Of a DNA stretch of 64,000 bases, positions 43,827-52,673 are shown piece by piece. The position numbers were made by a program, and so were the translations under genes. This stretch comes from Brenneria goodwinii (GTDB lineage: Bacteria; Pseudomonadota; Gammaproteobacteria; Enterobacterales; Enterobacteriaceae), in the NCBI RefSeq assembly GCF_002291445.1, contig NZ_CP014137.1, positions 744,001 through 808,000 on the forward strand, in the 5' to 3' direction. How positions within the stretch are numbered: the stretch's first letter is position 1; every line of letters begins with the position of its first letter. The notes beneath the pieces were generated by a model that worked only from the letters and a program-made list of their open reading frames with translations, was not told the DNA's origin and did not search any database.

Positions 43827-44482
43827 GTTGGGAGGATTTCTTCCCGCTGATGCTGAACGCTACGCTGGAAACGCTCTATATGGTGGGGCTGGCGGCGCTG
43901 TTCACGGTGTTGATCGGTTTACCGACGGGGGTTGTGCTGTTTATCAGCCGTCACGACGGCATATTGCCGCTGCCGTGGATAAACCGCGTGCTGGGCGGCA
44001 TTATCAACGTTGGCCGTTCGTTGCCGTTTGTGGTGTTGCTGATTGCGCTGATCCCGTTTACGCGGCTGATCGTCGGAACCACGTTGGGCAGCACGGCGGC
44101 GGTGGTGCCCATTACGATTGGCGCGTTTCCCTTCTTTTCCCGGGTGGTGGAAAATGCGCTGGACGAGGTCGATCGCGGACGGGTTGAGGCTATTCTGTCC
44201 ATGGGGGGCACCGCCTGGCATGTGGTCAGCAAGGTGCTGCTGCCGGAAGCGCTGCCGGCCATCCTCGCCGGTATTACCCTGACGGTGGTGATGCTGATCG
44301 GCTTTTCGTCCATGGCCGGGGTGATCGGCGGCGGCGGGTTGGGGGATCTGGCGATCCGCTATGGTTACCAGCGTTTTAACGACCAGGTGATGGCCGGTAC
44401 GGTCATTGTGCTGATTGCGTTGGTCCAGTTGGTGCAGTCGTTTGGCGATCGCATCGTACGCTCTCTGGCCTATCGGCGTTAG
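43811..44482 (+). CDS. MetI-like ABC transporter permease
   Basis: 223 residues with five hydrophobic segments, the usual size of MetI. The EAA-loop region is VEAILSMGGTAWHVVSKVLLPEALPAILAG, and the family end GVIGGGGLGDLAIRYGYQRF is clear. It completes the importer with the binding protein and ATPase just upstream. Last gene of the oxygenase-importer operon; the following 186 bases show no gene. Confidence 0.93.
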   Translation: MQSRLSWEDFFPLMLNATLETLYMVGLAALFTVLIGLPTGVVLFISRHDGILPLPWINRVLGGIINVGRSLPFVVLLIALIPFTRLIVGTTLGSTAAVVPITIGAFPFFSRVVENALDEVDRGRVEAILSMGGTAWHVVSKVLLPEALPAILAGITLTVVMLIGFSSMAGVIGGGGLGDLAIRYGYQRFNDQVMAGTVIVLIALVQLVQSFGDRIVRSLAYRR

Positions 44483-44668
44483 TTCAGCGCGTCGTTATCC
44501 GCCGGCGGCGGCGACTCGGCCCTATCGCATTTCACGTCCCAAGGCGCGACGCCGCCGCGTTCAAAACCGCGCCGGGCCGGGTTTGCCCCCGTCGTCTGGT
44601 TATCCTGACCCGCAGGGGCGGCGGCAATCGCCGCTGTTATCGCGCTTGCGAACTCGCGGCGCTAGACA

Positions 44669-45574
44669 TCAGATCCTTTTGGGCAACGCATCAATGTAGG
44701 GCTGAATTTCCTCTCTGTTCTTCAACACAATTTTCGTGCCGGCCGGTTCGGCGGACGCTTTTACCGGCAGGCCCAGGCGCTTCAGCGTGTGATACAGGAA
44801 AGCCTGCCGGCAGCTTAGCGCGACCTCGCCGTCTTGCATGCCGTAGTCCAACTCCAGAACGCGCCGGTAGGTAGGGGAAATATCCGGATGCGGGGCTAAA
44901 ACCAGCGTCAGGATGGTATTCCACTGTTTATCGGCGGCGGGATCTATCTGAGACGGCTCAACGCTGTCAATACGTAAAATGCGCGTAAGCACGAAGTCGC
45001 AGAATTGCTGCTGGGTGTGGCAGAAAGCGCGTACATGCCAGCGGCAGCCATCATATCCCAGGGCATGAGGGGAGAGTAACCTCGGCGATTCGTCCAGGGA
45101 GGCGGTCGACTGATAGCTGGCCTTAATCGCCATCTTCTGCCTAATCGCTTTTACGATGGTTTCGACCGTCTGCTCGTTGAGTGCGCGTGATGGATAATGC
45201 GCCCAGTCAATTTCGGGCGCTGAGCCAATAAAACTGGCGTCAGGCTCCAATATGCCCGTTTCGGTGGCCAATAACTCTTCCAGATAACGCTGTGCCGAAC
45301 TTTGCGGATAGATCGGGGAAAAATTCGGTGCCGCGGTATAGGTTTTGGCGCTGCGATCGTAAACCAGATTATCAGGCGCGATTTCCATGTATTTGGAAAT
45401 GTCGAGTGACGCTTGTGGAATCGATAGGCCGAAAAAAGCGGTCAGGTCCGTTCGGTTGATGTTTCCTTCCCAACGAAGCCGAAAGTCAATGAACTGGAGG
45501 CGACGCTCCAGGCCCCAGCTCCGTCCTTTAGGGGCACGCTCTGGATTGGTTTTAGAACTTTTAGGTATATGCAT
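44669..45574 (-). CDS. WYL-domain transcriptional regulator (BrxR/CapW-like)
   Basis: 301 residues: N-terminal winged helix (RRLQFIDFRLRWEGNINRTDLTAFFGLSIPQASLDISKY), a WYL ligand-binding domain from about residue 125 (KASYQSTASLDESPRLLSPHALGYDGCRWHVRAFC) and a C-terminal WCX-like part. The layout and N-terminus resemble BrxR/CapW repressors, which usually sit beside BREX, CBASS and other phage-defence operons. Here no defence gene follows; its divergent neighbour is pgaABCD. A nested palindrome lies 38 bases upstream of its start and may be its operator. Confidence 0.85.
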   Translation of the reverse strand: MHIPKSSKTNPERAPKGRSWGLERRLQFIDFRLRWEGNINRTDLTAFFGLSIPQASLDISKYMEIAPDNLVYDRSAKTYTAAPNFSPIYPQSSAQRYLEELLATETGILEPDASFIGSAPEIDWAHYPSRALNEQTVETIVKAIRQKMAIKASYQSTASLDESPRLLSPHALGYDGCRWHVRAFCHTQQQFCDFVLTRILRIDSVEPSQIDPAADKQWNTILTLVLAPHPDISPTYRRVLELDYGMQDGEVALSCRQAFLYHTLKRLGLPVKASAEPAGTKIVLKNREEIQPYIDALPKRI

Positions 45575-45611
45575 ATAAATAATAGATGGATCTAATTACT
45601 AGACGGATATA

Positions 45612-45651
45612 AAAAGTAGTCGTATGATAATTATACGCTAAAACTACTTTT
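45612..45651. promoter_or_regulatory. Nested inverted repeat between WYL regulator and pgaA
   Basis: Outer arms AAAAGTAGT (45612-45620) and ACTACTTTT (45643-45651); inner arms CGTAT (45621-45625) and ATACG (45633-45637). The geometry suits a dimeric winged-helix repressor. It lies 38 bases from the WYL gene start and about 145 bases upstream of pgaA. Confidence 0.6.
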
Positions 45652-45796
45652 CAGTCCATGAGAGGTACTTAGACGCCAGAGTCTGCCATCTCTTCGCGAG
45701 CAACGCGACATTATTCTCATTGGGTTCGGTGATCGATCGCTGAGCTATTGCCATAGATAAATTTTATTAATCCTATGAATATTGGGAGCTGTTGTG

Positions 45797-48247
45797 ATGC
45801 CCCTATTTAATGCACGGCTGCATCATTTTTATCTTCAGTGGAATAAATGGTTAATAAGTTTTGTTTCTTTAGGTTGTCTAGGATATGCGCACGCGTCCGT
45901 ATCGGATTATGACGCGTTAATCATTCAGGCCCGCCAGGGAAATACCGCCGCAGCGACGGCGTGGCTTGATTGGCAATCACGCCAGCGTTTGTTGACGGTA
46001 AATGAAGTCGCCGACTGGCTGCAAATCAACGGTTGGGCAGGGAATGATAATGAAGTTATCAGACTGTGGCAGCGCTACCGCCACGTAATGGTATTGCCCG
46101 ATCGCGCCATCACCGCGGCGGCTAAATCCTATCGTAATCTCGGTCAATGGCCGCAATCCCTTGCGTTATGGCGCATGGCTTTGCAACGTTCGCCAAATAA
46201 TGACGATGCGCTGAGCGGCCTGATTATGACGCTCTCAGATGCCGGGCGGCACGGAGAAGCGCTGCATCTGGCGTCAACGCGCGTCCAGCGCGCGCCTAGC
46301 GCGGCGCACTGGGGAGAATTGGCGTGGGTGCAGAACGCGGCGGGGCTCCATGAAGATGCCCTGGCCTCAATCTCCCAGGCGATTCAGCGCTCGCCTCAAA
46401 ATCCCCAACTGTTGCGCGACTACAGCGCCGTTCTGGCCAACAATCGCGTCAGCAGGCCGGCGCTGACGATCGGCCGGCAGGGGGAATTGCCTCCCGCGGC
46501 GCTGCGTCAGCGCCAGTCTGACGCCGCCGCCGAATTGGTGCGCATGGCCTTCCTTCCCAGCGTTACCGAACGTGAGCGCTTTGCCGTGGCGGATCGCGCG
46601 CTGGCAAGCTATGAAACTTTACTGACACGCTGGCGCGCAGATCCTGAGGCGCAGGATGACTATCGCCGCGCCCGTATCGATCGGCTGGGGGCGTTGCTGG
46701 CGCGCTACCGCATGGATGAGGTGGTAGCGGAATATGAAGACTTACGCCGCGCAGGCGATATTCCCGCCTATGCCCGGCTTTGGGCCGCTTCCGCCTACCT
46801 TTATCTGCGGCACCCTGATAAAGCGGAACAGCTCTATCTTGCGGTGCAGCGCGATGCGCCGCAGGAAATGCGGCAGCCAGAGGAGCATAGCAATCTTTTC
46901 TATAGCATGGCGGAAAACGGACAGATCGCCCAGGCGCAGCGGCAGGCGAATCAACTTAGCCGCAACGCTCCCTACTATCGTCATCTCTATGGATCGCCGG
47001 TGCCGGTGCCGAATGATGAATGGCTGGCGGCTCAGCAGCTACTGACTCAATCCATGTTGTTACGCGACGCGCTTGCGCAGGCGCAGCGCAATATTGAACG
47101 GCTGGCCAGTACCGCGCCGGGCAATCAGGGGCTGCGCATTGATTTAGCGGATATTTACCTGATGCGGGGATGGCCGCACCGGGCGGAAATGGAATTGAAA
47201 CTGGCTGAAGGGCTGGGGCCTCGCAATATACGGCTGGAGACGCGACAAGGGCTGGTCGCGCTGGATTTGCAAGAGTGGCGTCAGGCCGATCTGCTCGCCG
47301 ATGACGTGATGGCCCGCTCCCCGGAGGATAGCAGCGTACAGCGCTTTGAACGTTTGCGCCGGGTGCATCACATGGCTGAATTACGCATCAACGCCAGCCG
47401 GGGCATAAAATCCGACAGCCCTGTCGCCGGCGCGCATGACACCAATATCGATACCGTGCTCTACAGTCCGCCGCTCGCCGACAACTGGCGGCTGTTCTCC
47501 GGGTTCGCCTTTAATCAGGGAGAGTTTGAAGAGGGGCGGGGAATTAACCGTCATGTGCGCGGCGGCGTGGAGTTCACTAACCGGGTCAATTGGCTGGAAG
47601 CGGCAATGTCGGGGCAGAACTATGGCCGCGGGCAAAAAATAGGCGCCCGCCTTTCCGGCTGGCATGACGTTAGCGACAGTTGGCGCATCGGCGCAAGCGC
47701 GGAGCGGTTGATGGCGCGTACCCCGTTACGGGCGTTGACCAACGGCGTAACGGCAAACGGCGCAGAGGCCTATCTCCGCTGGCGGCCGAGCGAAAGTCGG
47801 GAATGGCGATTGGCCCTCGCGCCGGGATGGTTTTCCGATGGCAACCGGCGCTTCGAATATCGCCTTGAGGCGAAAGAAAGACTTTATAGCTCATCTTTTC
47901 TGACCTTGGATTTCACCCCGTCGCTGAGCGGCAGTCACAACCGCCGGTCTGATGTCGCTTACTACAGCCCGCGCAATGATGCGGCGCTGCTGCCCGCGCT
48001 GACGCTCGACCATTTGCTGTATCGCCATTATCAGACGGAATGGCATCAGGAAGTGGTCGCCGGAGCGGGCAGTTACTGGCAAAAGGGCGAATCGCACGGC
48101 GCTATCACCACACTCGGATACGGTCAACGCGTGCTGTGGAACGACGTACTCGAAGCCAGAGTGATGGTGAATTGGGACAAACGTCCTTATGACGGTGTGC
48201 GCGAACAGAATTTATCGCTGTCTTTCGATCTTAATTACCGCTTTTGA
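45797..48247 (+). CDS. pgaA: Poly-beta-1,6-N-acetyl-D-glucosamine export porin PgaA
   Basis: Outer-membrane exporter of the biofilm polysaccharide PNAG. 816 residues from ATG 45797, with GGGAG ending eight bases upstream; an in-frame TTG at 45782 would put the ribosome site inside the gene. Signal peptide ending near AHASVS; TPR-like superhelix in the first ~500 residues (repeats such as LAWVQNAAGLHEDALASISQ), then a 16-strand beta barrel ending SLSFDLNYRF. First gene of pgaABCD. Confidence 0.94.
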   Translation: MPLFNARLHHFYLQWNKWLISFVSLGCLGYAHASVSDYDALIIQARQGNTAAATAWLDWQSRQRLLTVNEVADWLQINGWAGNDNEVIRLWQRYRHVMVLPDRAITAAAKSYRNLGQWPQSLALWRMALQRSPNNDDALSGLIMTLSDAGRHGEALHLASTRVQRAPSAAHWGELAWVQNAAGLHEDALASISQAIQRSPQNPQLLRDYSAVLANNRVSRPALTIGRQGELPPAALRQRQSDAAAELVRMAFLPSVTERERFAVADRALASYETLLTRWRADPEAQDDYRRARIDRLGALLARYRMDEVVAEYEDLRRAGDIPAYARLWAASAYLYLRHPDKAEQLYLAVQRDAPQEMRQPEEHSNLFYSMAENGQIAQAQRQANQLSRNAPYYRHLYGSPVPVPNDEWLAAQQLLTQSMLLRDALAQAQRNIERLASTAPGNQGLRIDLADIYLMRGWPHRAEMELKLAEGLGPRNIRLETRQGLVALDLQEWRQADLLADDVMARSPEDSSVQRFERLRRVHHMAELRINASRGIKSDSPVAGAHDTNIDTVLYSPPLADNWRLFSGFAFNQGEFEEGRGINRHVRGGVEFTNRVNWLEAAMSGQNYGRGQKIGARLSGWHDVSDSWRIGASAERLMARTPLRALTNGVTANGAEAYLRWRPSESREWRLALAPGWFSDGNRRFEYRLEAKERLYSSSFLTLDFTPSLSGSHNRRSDVAYYSPRNDAALLPALTLDHLLYRHYQTEWHQEVVAGAGSYWQKGESHGAITTLGYGQRVLWNDVLEARVMVNWDKRPYDGVREQNLSLSFDLNYRF

Positions 48248-48254
48248 AGGGCTG

Positions 48255-50273
48255 ATGATGTTTTTGATACCTTTGCGTTGCTTATTGATTCTTGCCGCGA
48301 TGTTGGTTATCACCGCCTGCTCACGGACCGATCGCCCGCCATTTACCGCCCCGGCGGAGCGCCCGCTGGCGGCTAACGAGCAGGAATGGCCGGCCAATCA
48401 CTACGTTGTGCTGGCTTATCATGATGTTGAAGATGATGGCGCGGATCAACAGTTTATGTCGGTGCGGACCAGCGCACTCAATGAACAGTTCGTCTGGCTG
48501 CGGGAAAACGGTTACCAGCCGGTATCGGTGGACGATATTCTCCGCGCGCGGTCAGGCGGCAAGCCATTGCCCGCGAAAGCGGTATTGCTCACTTTTGATG
48601 ACGGTTACAGCAGCTTTTACCGCCGGGTGTACCCCCTGCTGAAGGCTTACCGGTGGCCGGCCGTACTGGCGCCGGTGGGTGCGTGGTTAGATACGCCGGA
48701 AGGCCAGGCGGTGGACTTCGGCGGGCAACCGACGCCGCGCGATCGATTCCTTTTCTGGCTTCAGGTACGTGAAATGTCGCAATCCGGGCTGGTGGAGATC
48801 GGCGCGCACACCTACGCGCAGCATAAGGGACACGTGGCGAATCCGCAGGCGAATATGGAGCCGTATGCGGTGAGTCGTGGCTATGACCCGCACGCGCGGC
48901 GGTATGAAAGCGTAGCCGACTATCGCCGGCGAATTAACGACGATGTGGCGCTTATCACGCAGCGAATTAGCGACGCGACAGGCAAGGCACCCCGTGTCTG
49001 GGTCTGGCCCTATGGCGCAGCGGGGGGCGAGGCGCTGAAAATCGTCAGGCAGCATGGTTATCAGATGGCGTTGACGCTTGAGAAAGGGCTGGCGTCGACC
49101 GATGAGCCGTATAACGTTCCGCGTATTCTTGTCGCCAACAACCCGGAGCTCAGGCAGTTTGCGCAGATGGTGGTTGATGTCCGGCAGCAGGAAAGCATGC
49201 GGGTAGCGCATATCGATCTGGACTATGTTTACGATCCCGATCCGGTACAGCAGGCGAGCAATCTGGATCAACTGGTGCAGCGGGTCGCCGATCTCGGCAT
49301 CAATACGGTTTTCTTGCAGGCGTTCGCCGATCCGCAGGGCGACGGCAATATACGCTCCCTCTATTTCCCCAACCGCTGGTTACCCGTCAGAGCCGACCTG
49401 TTTAACCATGTCGCCTGGCAGCTCATCACGCGCGCCCATGTGGAGGTCTATGCCTGGATGCCGGTGTTGGCTTTTGACGTTGACGATCAAAAGGCGGCGC
49501 GAGTTGAAAAAATCGATCTTGCCAGCGGTCAACGCCATATAGACGCGCAGCAATACAAACGCCTGTCGCCCTGGAATAGCGAGAACCGGCGGCGCATCAT
49601 TGAAATTTATGAAGATCTTGCCTCTCATGCGTTGTTTGACGGCATTCTGTTCCATGACGATGCCGTGCTCGCCGATGATGAAGATGCCAGTGCTGATGCG
49701 CTTCGCGCCTATCAGGCGGCGGGGTTTCCAGAGACTATCGCCGCCATTCGCCAGGATCCGCAGCTTTTCTCCCGCTGGACTCGTTTTAAAAGTCAGACGT
49801 TGGTTGAATTCACCCAGACGCTGGCGGCGCACGTACGCGATATCCGCGGACCGCAGATAAAAACGGCCCGCAATATTTTCGCTCTGCCGATCCTGGAACC
49901 GGAAAGCGAAGCGTGGTTCGCGCAGAATCTGGATGATTTTCTCGCCGCCTATGACTGGACCGCGCCAATGGCCATGCCGCTGATGGAGAATGTACCGTTA
50001 AATGAGAGCAACGCCTGGTTGGAAAAACTGGTGCGCACTGTCGGTCAGCGACCGGGCGCGCTAAGCAAAACGGTATTTGAGCTTCAGGCCAGGGATTGGC
50101 GTACACCGGAAGAACGCTGGCTGAGCGCTGAGCAACTGACCGAGTGGATGAAGACGTTGCAGATTAATGGAGCACAGAGTTATGGCTATTACCCAGATAA
50201 TTTCTTGACGGACCAGCCCGAGCTGAACGTTATTCGTCCCGAATTTTCATCAAGATGGTATCCGCTGCCATGA
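48255..50273 (+). CDS. pgaB: PNAG N-deacetylase PgaB
   Basis: Periplasmic-side outer-membrane lipoprotein that deacetylates and trims PNAG before export. 672 residues from ATG 48255, the same as E. coli. Lipobox LVITAC; the NodB deacetylase domain shows AYHDVE and LLTFDDGYSSFYRRVYPLL with the metal-binding Asp pair; the C-terminal half (about 320-672) is the glycoside-hydrolase-like domain. GAAGG lies four bases before the start. Its stop overlaps pgaC by four bases. Confidence 0.95.
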   Translation: MMFLIPLRCLLILAAMLVITACSRTDRPPFTAPAERPLAANEQEWPANHYVVLAYHDVEDDGADQQFMSVRTSALNEQFVWLRENGYQPVSVDDILRARSGGKPLPAKAVLLTFDDGYSSFYRRVYPLLKAYRWPAVLAPVGAWLDTPEGQAVDFGGQPTPRDRFLFWLQVREMSQSGLVEIGAHTYAQHKGHVANPQANMEPYAVSRGYDPHARRYESVADYRRRINDDVALITQRISDATGKAPRVWVWPYGAAGGEALKIVRQHGYQMALTLEKGLASTDEPYNVPRILVANNPELRQFAQMVVDVRQQESMRVAHIDLDYVYDPDPVQQASNLDQLVQRVADLGINTVFLQAFADPQGDGNIRSLYFPNRWLPVRADLFNHVAWQLITRAHVEVYAWMPVLAFDVDDQKAARVEKIDLASGQRHIDAQQYKRLSPWNSENRRRIIEIYEDLASHALFDGILFHDDAVLADDEDASADALRAYQAAGFPETIAAIRQDPQLFSRWTRFKSQTLVEFTQTLAAHVRDIRGPQIKTARNIFALPILEPESEAWFAQNLDDFLAAYDWTAPMAMPLMENVPLNESNAWLEKLVRTVGQRPGALSKTVFELQARDWRTPEERWLSAEQLTEWMKTLQINGAQSYGYYPDNFLTDQPELNVIRPEFSSRWYPLP

Positions 50274-51598
50274 TAGATCGTATTGTCGCCTTCTTCATAT
50301 TGTGCCTGGTGCTGAGCATTCCACTCGGAATTGCCGTCGTCTTCACCGGTGAAATAATGCTGTACTTCATTTTCCTCTGGCCGCTGTTTATGTCGGGACT
50401 CTGGATGTCCGGCGGTCTTTATTTCTGGTTTCACTACGAACGCCACTGGCGGTGGGGTGAAGACGTGCCTCCGCCGGCGTTGCAGGGGGAGCCGCTGGTG
50501 TCCATTTTGATCCCTTGCTACAACGAAGGGCCCAACGTGCGCGAAACCATAGAGGCGGCGCTATCCCAGCGCTATCAGAACATTGAGGTCATCGCCATCA
50601 ATGACGGTTCTAAAGATGATTCGGCTGAAGCGCTTAATCAACTTGCGGGCGAATATGACAAGCTGCGGGTTATTCATCTGGCAAGTAATCAGGGTAAAGC
50701 CGTGGCGTTGCAGACAGGCGCCGCGGCGGCAAAGAGCGACCTGCTGGTGTGTATTGATGGTGATGCGTTGCTTGATCGTGATGCGGTGGCTTATCTGGTC
50801 GCGCCTTTGCTTGATAATCCCCGAGTGGGGGCGGTGACCGGCAACCCTCGTATTCGCACGCGTTCTACGTTAATCGGCCGTGTGCAGGTTGGTGAGTTTT
50901 CCTCGATCATCGGCCTGATTAAGCGCACTCAGCGTGTTTACGGCATGATTTTCACCGTTTCGGGCGTGGTTGCGGCATTTCGCCGCCGGGCTTTGGCTGA
51001 TGTCGGCTACTGGAGTCCGGATATGATCACCGAAGATATCGACATCAGTTGGAAATTGCAGCTACGCCACTGGTCAGTATTTTTTGAGCCAAGGGCGCTT
51101 TGCTGGATCCTAATGCCGGAAACGCTAAGGGGACTGTGGAAACAACGGCTGCGCTGGGCGCAGGGCGGCGCGGAAGTGTTTTTGAAGAATCTGCGCAATC
51201 TATGGTCCTGGCGTTATCGCCGTATCTGGCCGCTGTTCTTTGAATACAGCATTTCGACGATCTGGGCCTTTACCTATGCCATTAGCATCATTCTTTTCTT
51301 CCTCGGCCAGGTAATTGATATTAATGAAAATATCAGGGTGCAGAATTTGTTTCCGCCGGCTTTTACCGGCATGGTGCTGGCCGTAACCTGTTTATTGCAA
51401 TTTTCGATCAGCTTGCTGATTGACCGGCGTTACGAGAAAAACCTGGGGAAATCGCTCTTCTGGGTAATCTGGTATCCGATGGTTTATTGGATGCTAAGTC
51501 TATTTACCAGTCTGGTTAGCTTTCCGAAGGTCATGCTGAAAGCGCGGCGTCAGCGTGCCCGCTGGGAAAGTCCCGATCGCGGTATTGAAAAGGGGTAA
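50270..51598 (+). CDS. pgaC: PNAG synthase catalytic subunit PgaC
   Basis: Family 2 glycosyltransferase that polymerises UDP-GlcNAc and moves the chain across the inner membrane. 442 residues. Two N-terminal helices, then the catalytic domain with VSILIPCYNEGPNV, CIDGDALLDRD (DxD), TEDIDIS (TED) and QRLRWAQGG (QxxRW), then C-terminal helices. In E. coli PgaC and PgaD bind c-di-GMP together, which switches synthesis on. Confidence 0.96.
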   Translation: MIDRIVAFFILCLVLSIPLGIAVVFTGEIMLYFIFLWPLFMSGLWMSGGLYFWFHYERHWRWGEDVPPPALQGEPLVSILIPCYNEGPNVRETIEAALSQRYQNIEVIAINDGSKDDSAEALNQLAGEYDKLRVIHLASNQGKAVALQTGAAAAKSDLLVCIDGDALLDRDAVAYLVAPLLDNPRVGAVTGNPRIRTRSTLIGRVQVGEFSSIIGLIKRTQRVYGMIFTVSGVVAAFRRRALADVGYWSPDMITEDIDISWKLQLRHWSVFFEPRALCWILMPETLRGLWKQRLRWAQGGAEVFLKNLRNLWSWRYRRIWPLFFEYSISTIWAFTYAISIILFFLGQVIDINENIRVQNLFPPAFTGMVLAVTCLLQFSISLLIDRRYEKNLGKSLFWVIWYPMVYWMLSLFTSLVSFPKVMLKARRQRARWESPDRGIEKG

Positions 51599-51601
51599 TC
51601 G

Positions 51602-52042
51602 ATGAACTCTCCGTTGATTTTTACCGAGCCTCGCCCGGCGGCGCGTTTGCTCGATGTGTTGATGACATTATGCGGCTGGTGCGGGTTTATTTGGTTAATG
51701 ATCGTGGGGTTACTGGAAACATTGCAACACTCTCCCTGGGCCGGACCTCGTCCCGTCCCGTCAGAGCTAAATACGGTTTCTTTGTATCTCGCTATTGGCA
51801 TTTTCAATGCATTGCTGCTAATCGGCTGGGCGAAATACAATCAGTTTCGATTTCGTATTGAACGCCGTAAACGTTCTGGCGATTTAAATTCGGAAGAGGT
51901 GGCGCAGAGTTTTTCTATTCAGAAAAACCAGATTGATACGCTTAATCATAACCGCGTGCAGCACGTCTGGCATGATGAAAACGGGCGCGTGGTCCGCATT
52001 GAGGCGATAAACGTAAATTGTGGTTCATCATGCGGTATATGA
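51602..52042 (+). CDS. pgaD: PNAG synthase accessory subunit PgaD
   Basis: 146 residues with two membrane helices (LMTLCGWCGFIWLMIVGLLE and YLAIGIFNALLLIGWAKYN) and a basic RFRIERRKR stretch just inside. Partner of PgaC in c-di-GMP sensing in E. coli. It starts three bases after pgaC. The C-terminal part is poorly conserved in the family. Last gene of the operon. Confidence 0.9.
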   Translation: MNSPLIFTEPRPAARLLDVLMTLCGWCGFIWLMIVGLLETLQHSPWAGPRPVPSELNTVSLYLAIGIFNALLLIGWAKYNQFRFRIERRKRSGDLNSEEVAQSFSIQKNQIDTLNHNRVQHVWHDENGRVVRIEAINVNCGSSCGI

Positions 52043-52063
52043 TACCGATGCCGGCCGTCATAA

Positions 52064-52100
52064 AATATAACCGCTTTGGTTATCCCATTGCGGTTATATT
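52064..52100 (+). terminator. Hairpin after pgaD
   Basis: Arms AATATAACCGC (52064-52074) and its complement (52090-52100), a perfect 11-bp stem with a 15-base loop, 22 bases past the pgaD stop and 70 bases before the convergent yfiB stop. The T-run is interrupted (ATTGCCTTTT), so termination efficiency is uncertain. Confidence 0.5.
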
Positions 52101-52169
52101 ATTGCCTTTTATCTATAAACATGGCGCTATTATGATAAATAAAATAGAAAGGTTCGGATTCGTATTTTA

Positions 52170-52655
52170 TTAAGGCGTGGTGATAATAATCGAAACCCTG
52201 CGGTTTTCTGCCCGACCCTGCGCGGTATTATTGCTGGCGACGGGATATTTTTCACCTAATCCCTGGGTGGTTAGATTGCCGCGAGGTATATTGCCGCTTT
52301 CAGCGTAGAAATCGGCAACGGCATTTGCACGTTTAAGAGACAATAACTGATTATAGTGGCTATCGCCATAGTTGTCCGTATGCCCATCCATTCTTGCGTG
52401 GAGTAATCCTACCGAAGATAAGGCCAACGCGGTTTTTTTAATCGCTTCTTTACTTTGGGATGTCAGCGTTGATTTGTTATTTTCAAATAATACTTTTTCG
52501 GATAGGCCTAACGTCCAGCCTTCCGGCGTATTTTTAAATCCTTGAGATTGCAATGCGGAAATTTGCGCGGGGGTAAATATTTGATGTGGAGACTGACACC
52601 CTACAAGTACGAACATTGTTAGCATAGCCAAGCTCGCTATAAAACCCGATCTCAT
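52170..52655 (-). CDS. yfiB: OmpA-like outer-membrane lipoprotein YfiB
   Basis: 161 residues with a lipobox (FVLVGCQS) and an OmpA-C peptidoglycan-binding domain (MDGHTDNYGDSHYNQLLSLKRA...). In Pseudomonas the homologue sequesters the inhibitor YfiR at the outer membrane and so releases the cyclase YfiN. Last gene of yfiRNB, 18 bases after yfiN, convergent with pgaABCD. Confidence 0.9.
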   Translation of the reverse strand: MRSGFIASLAMLTMFVLVGCQSPHQIFTPAQISALQSQGFKNTPEGWTLGLSEKVLFENNKSTLTSQSKEAIKKTALALSSVGLLHARMDGHTDNYGDSHYNQLLSLKRANAVADFYAESGNIPRGNLTTQGLGEKYPVASNNTAQGRAENRRVSIIITTP

Positions 52656-52673
52656 AAAATCCCCTGTTTGTAA

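Noticed and set aside
44483..45781. Phage-defence operon (BREX, CBASS) expected beside a BrxR-like WYL gene
   Set aside because: Neighbours on both sides are an ABC importer and pgaABCD; no defence gene is present.
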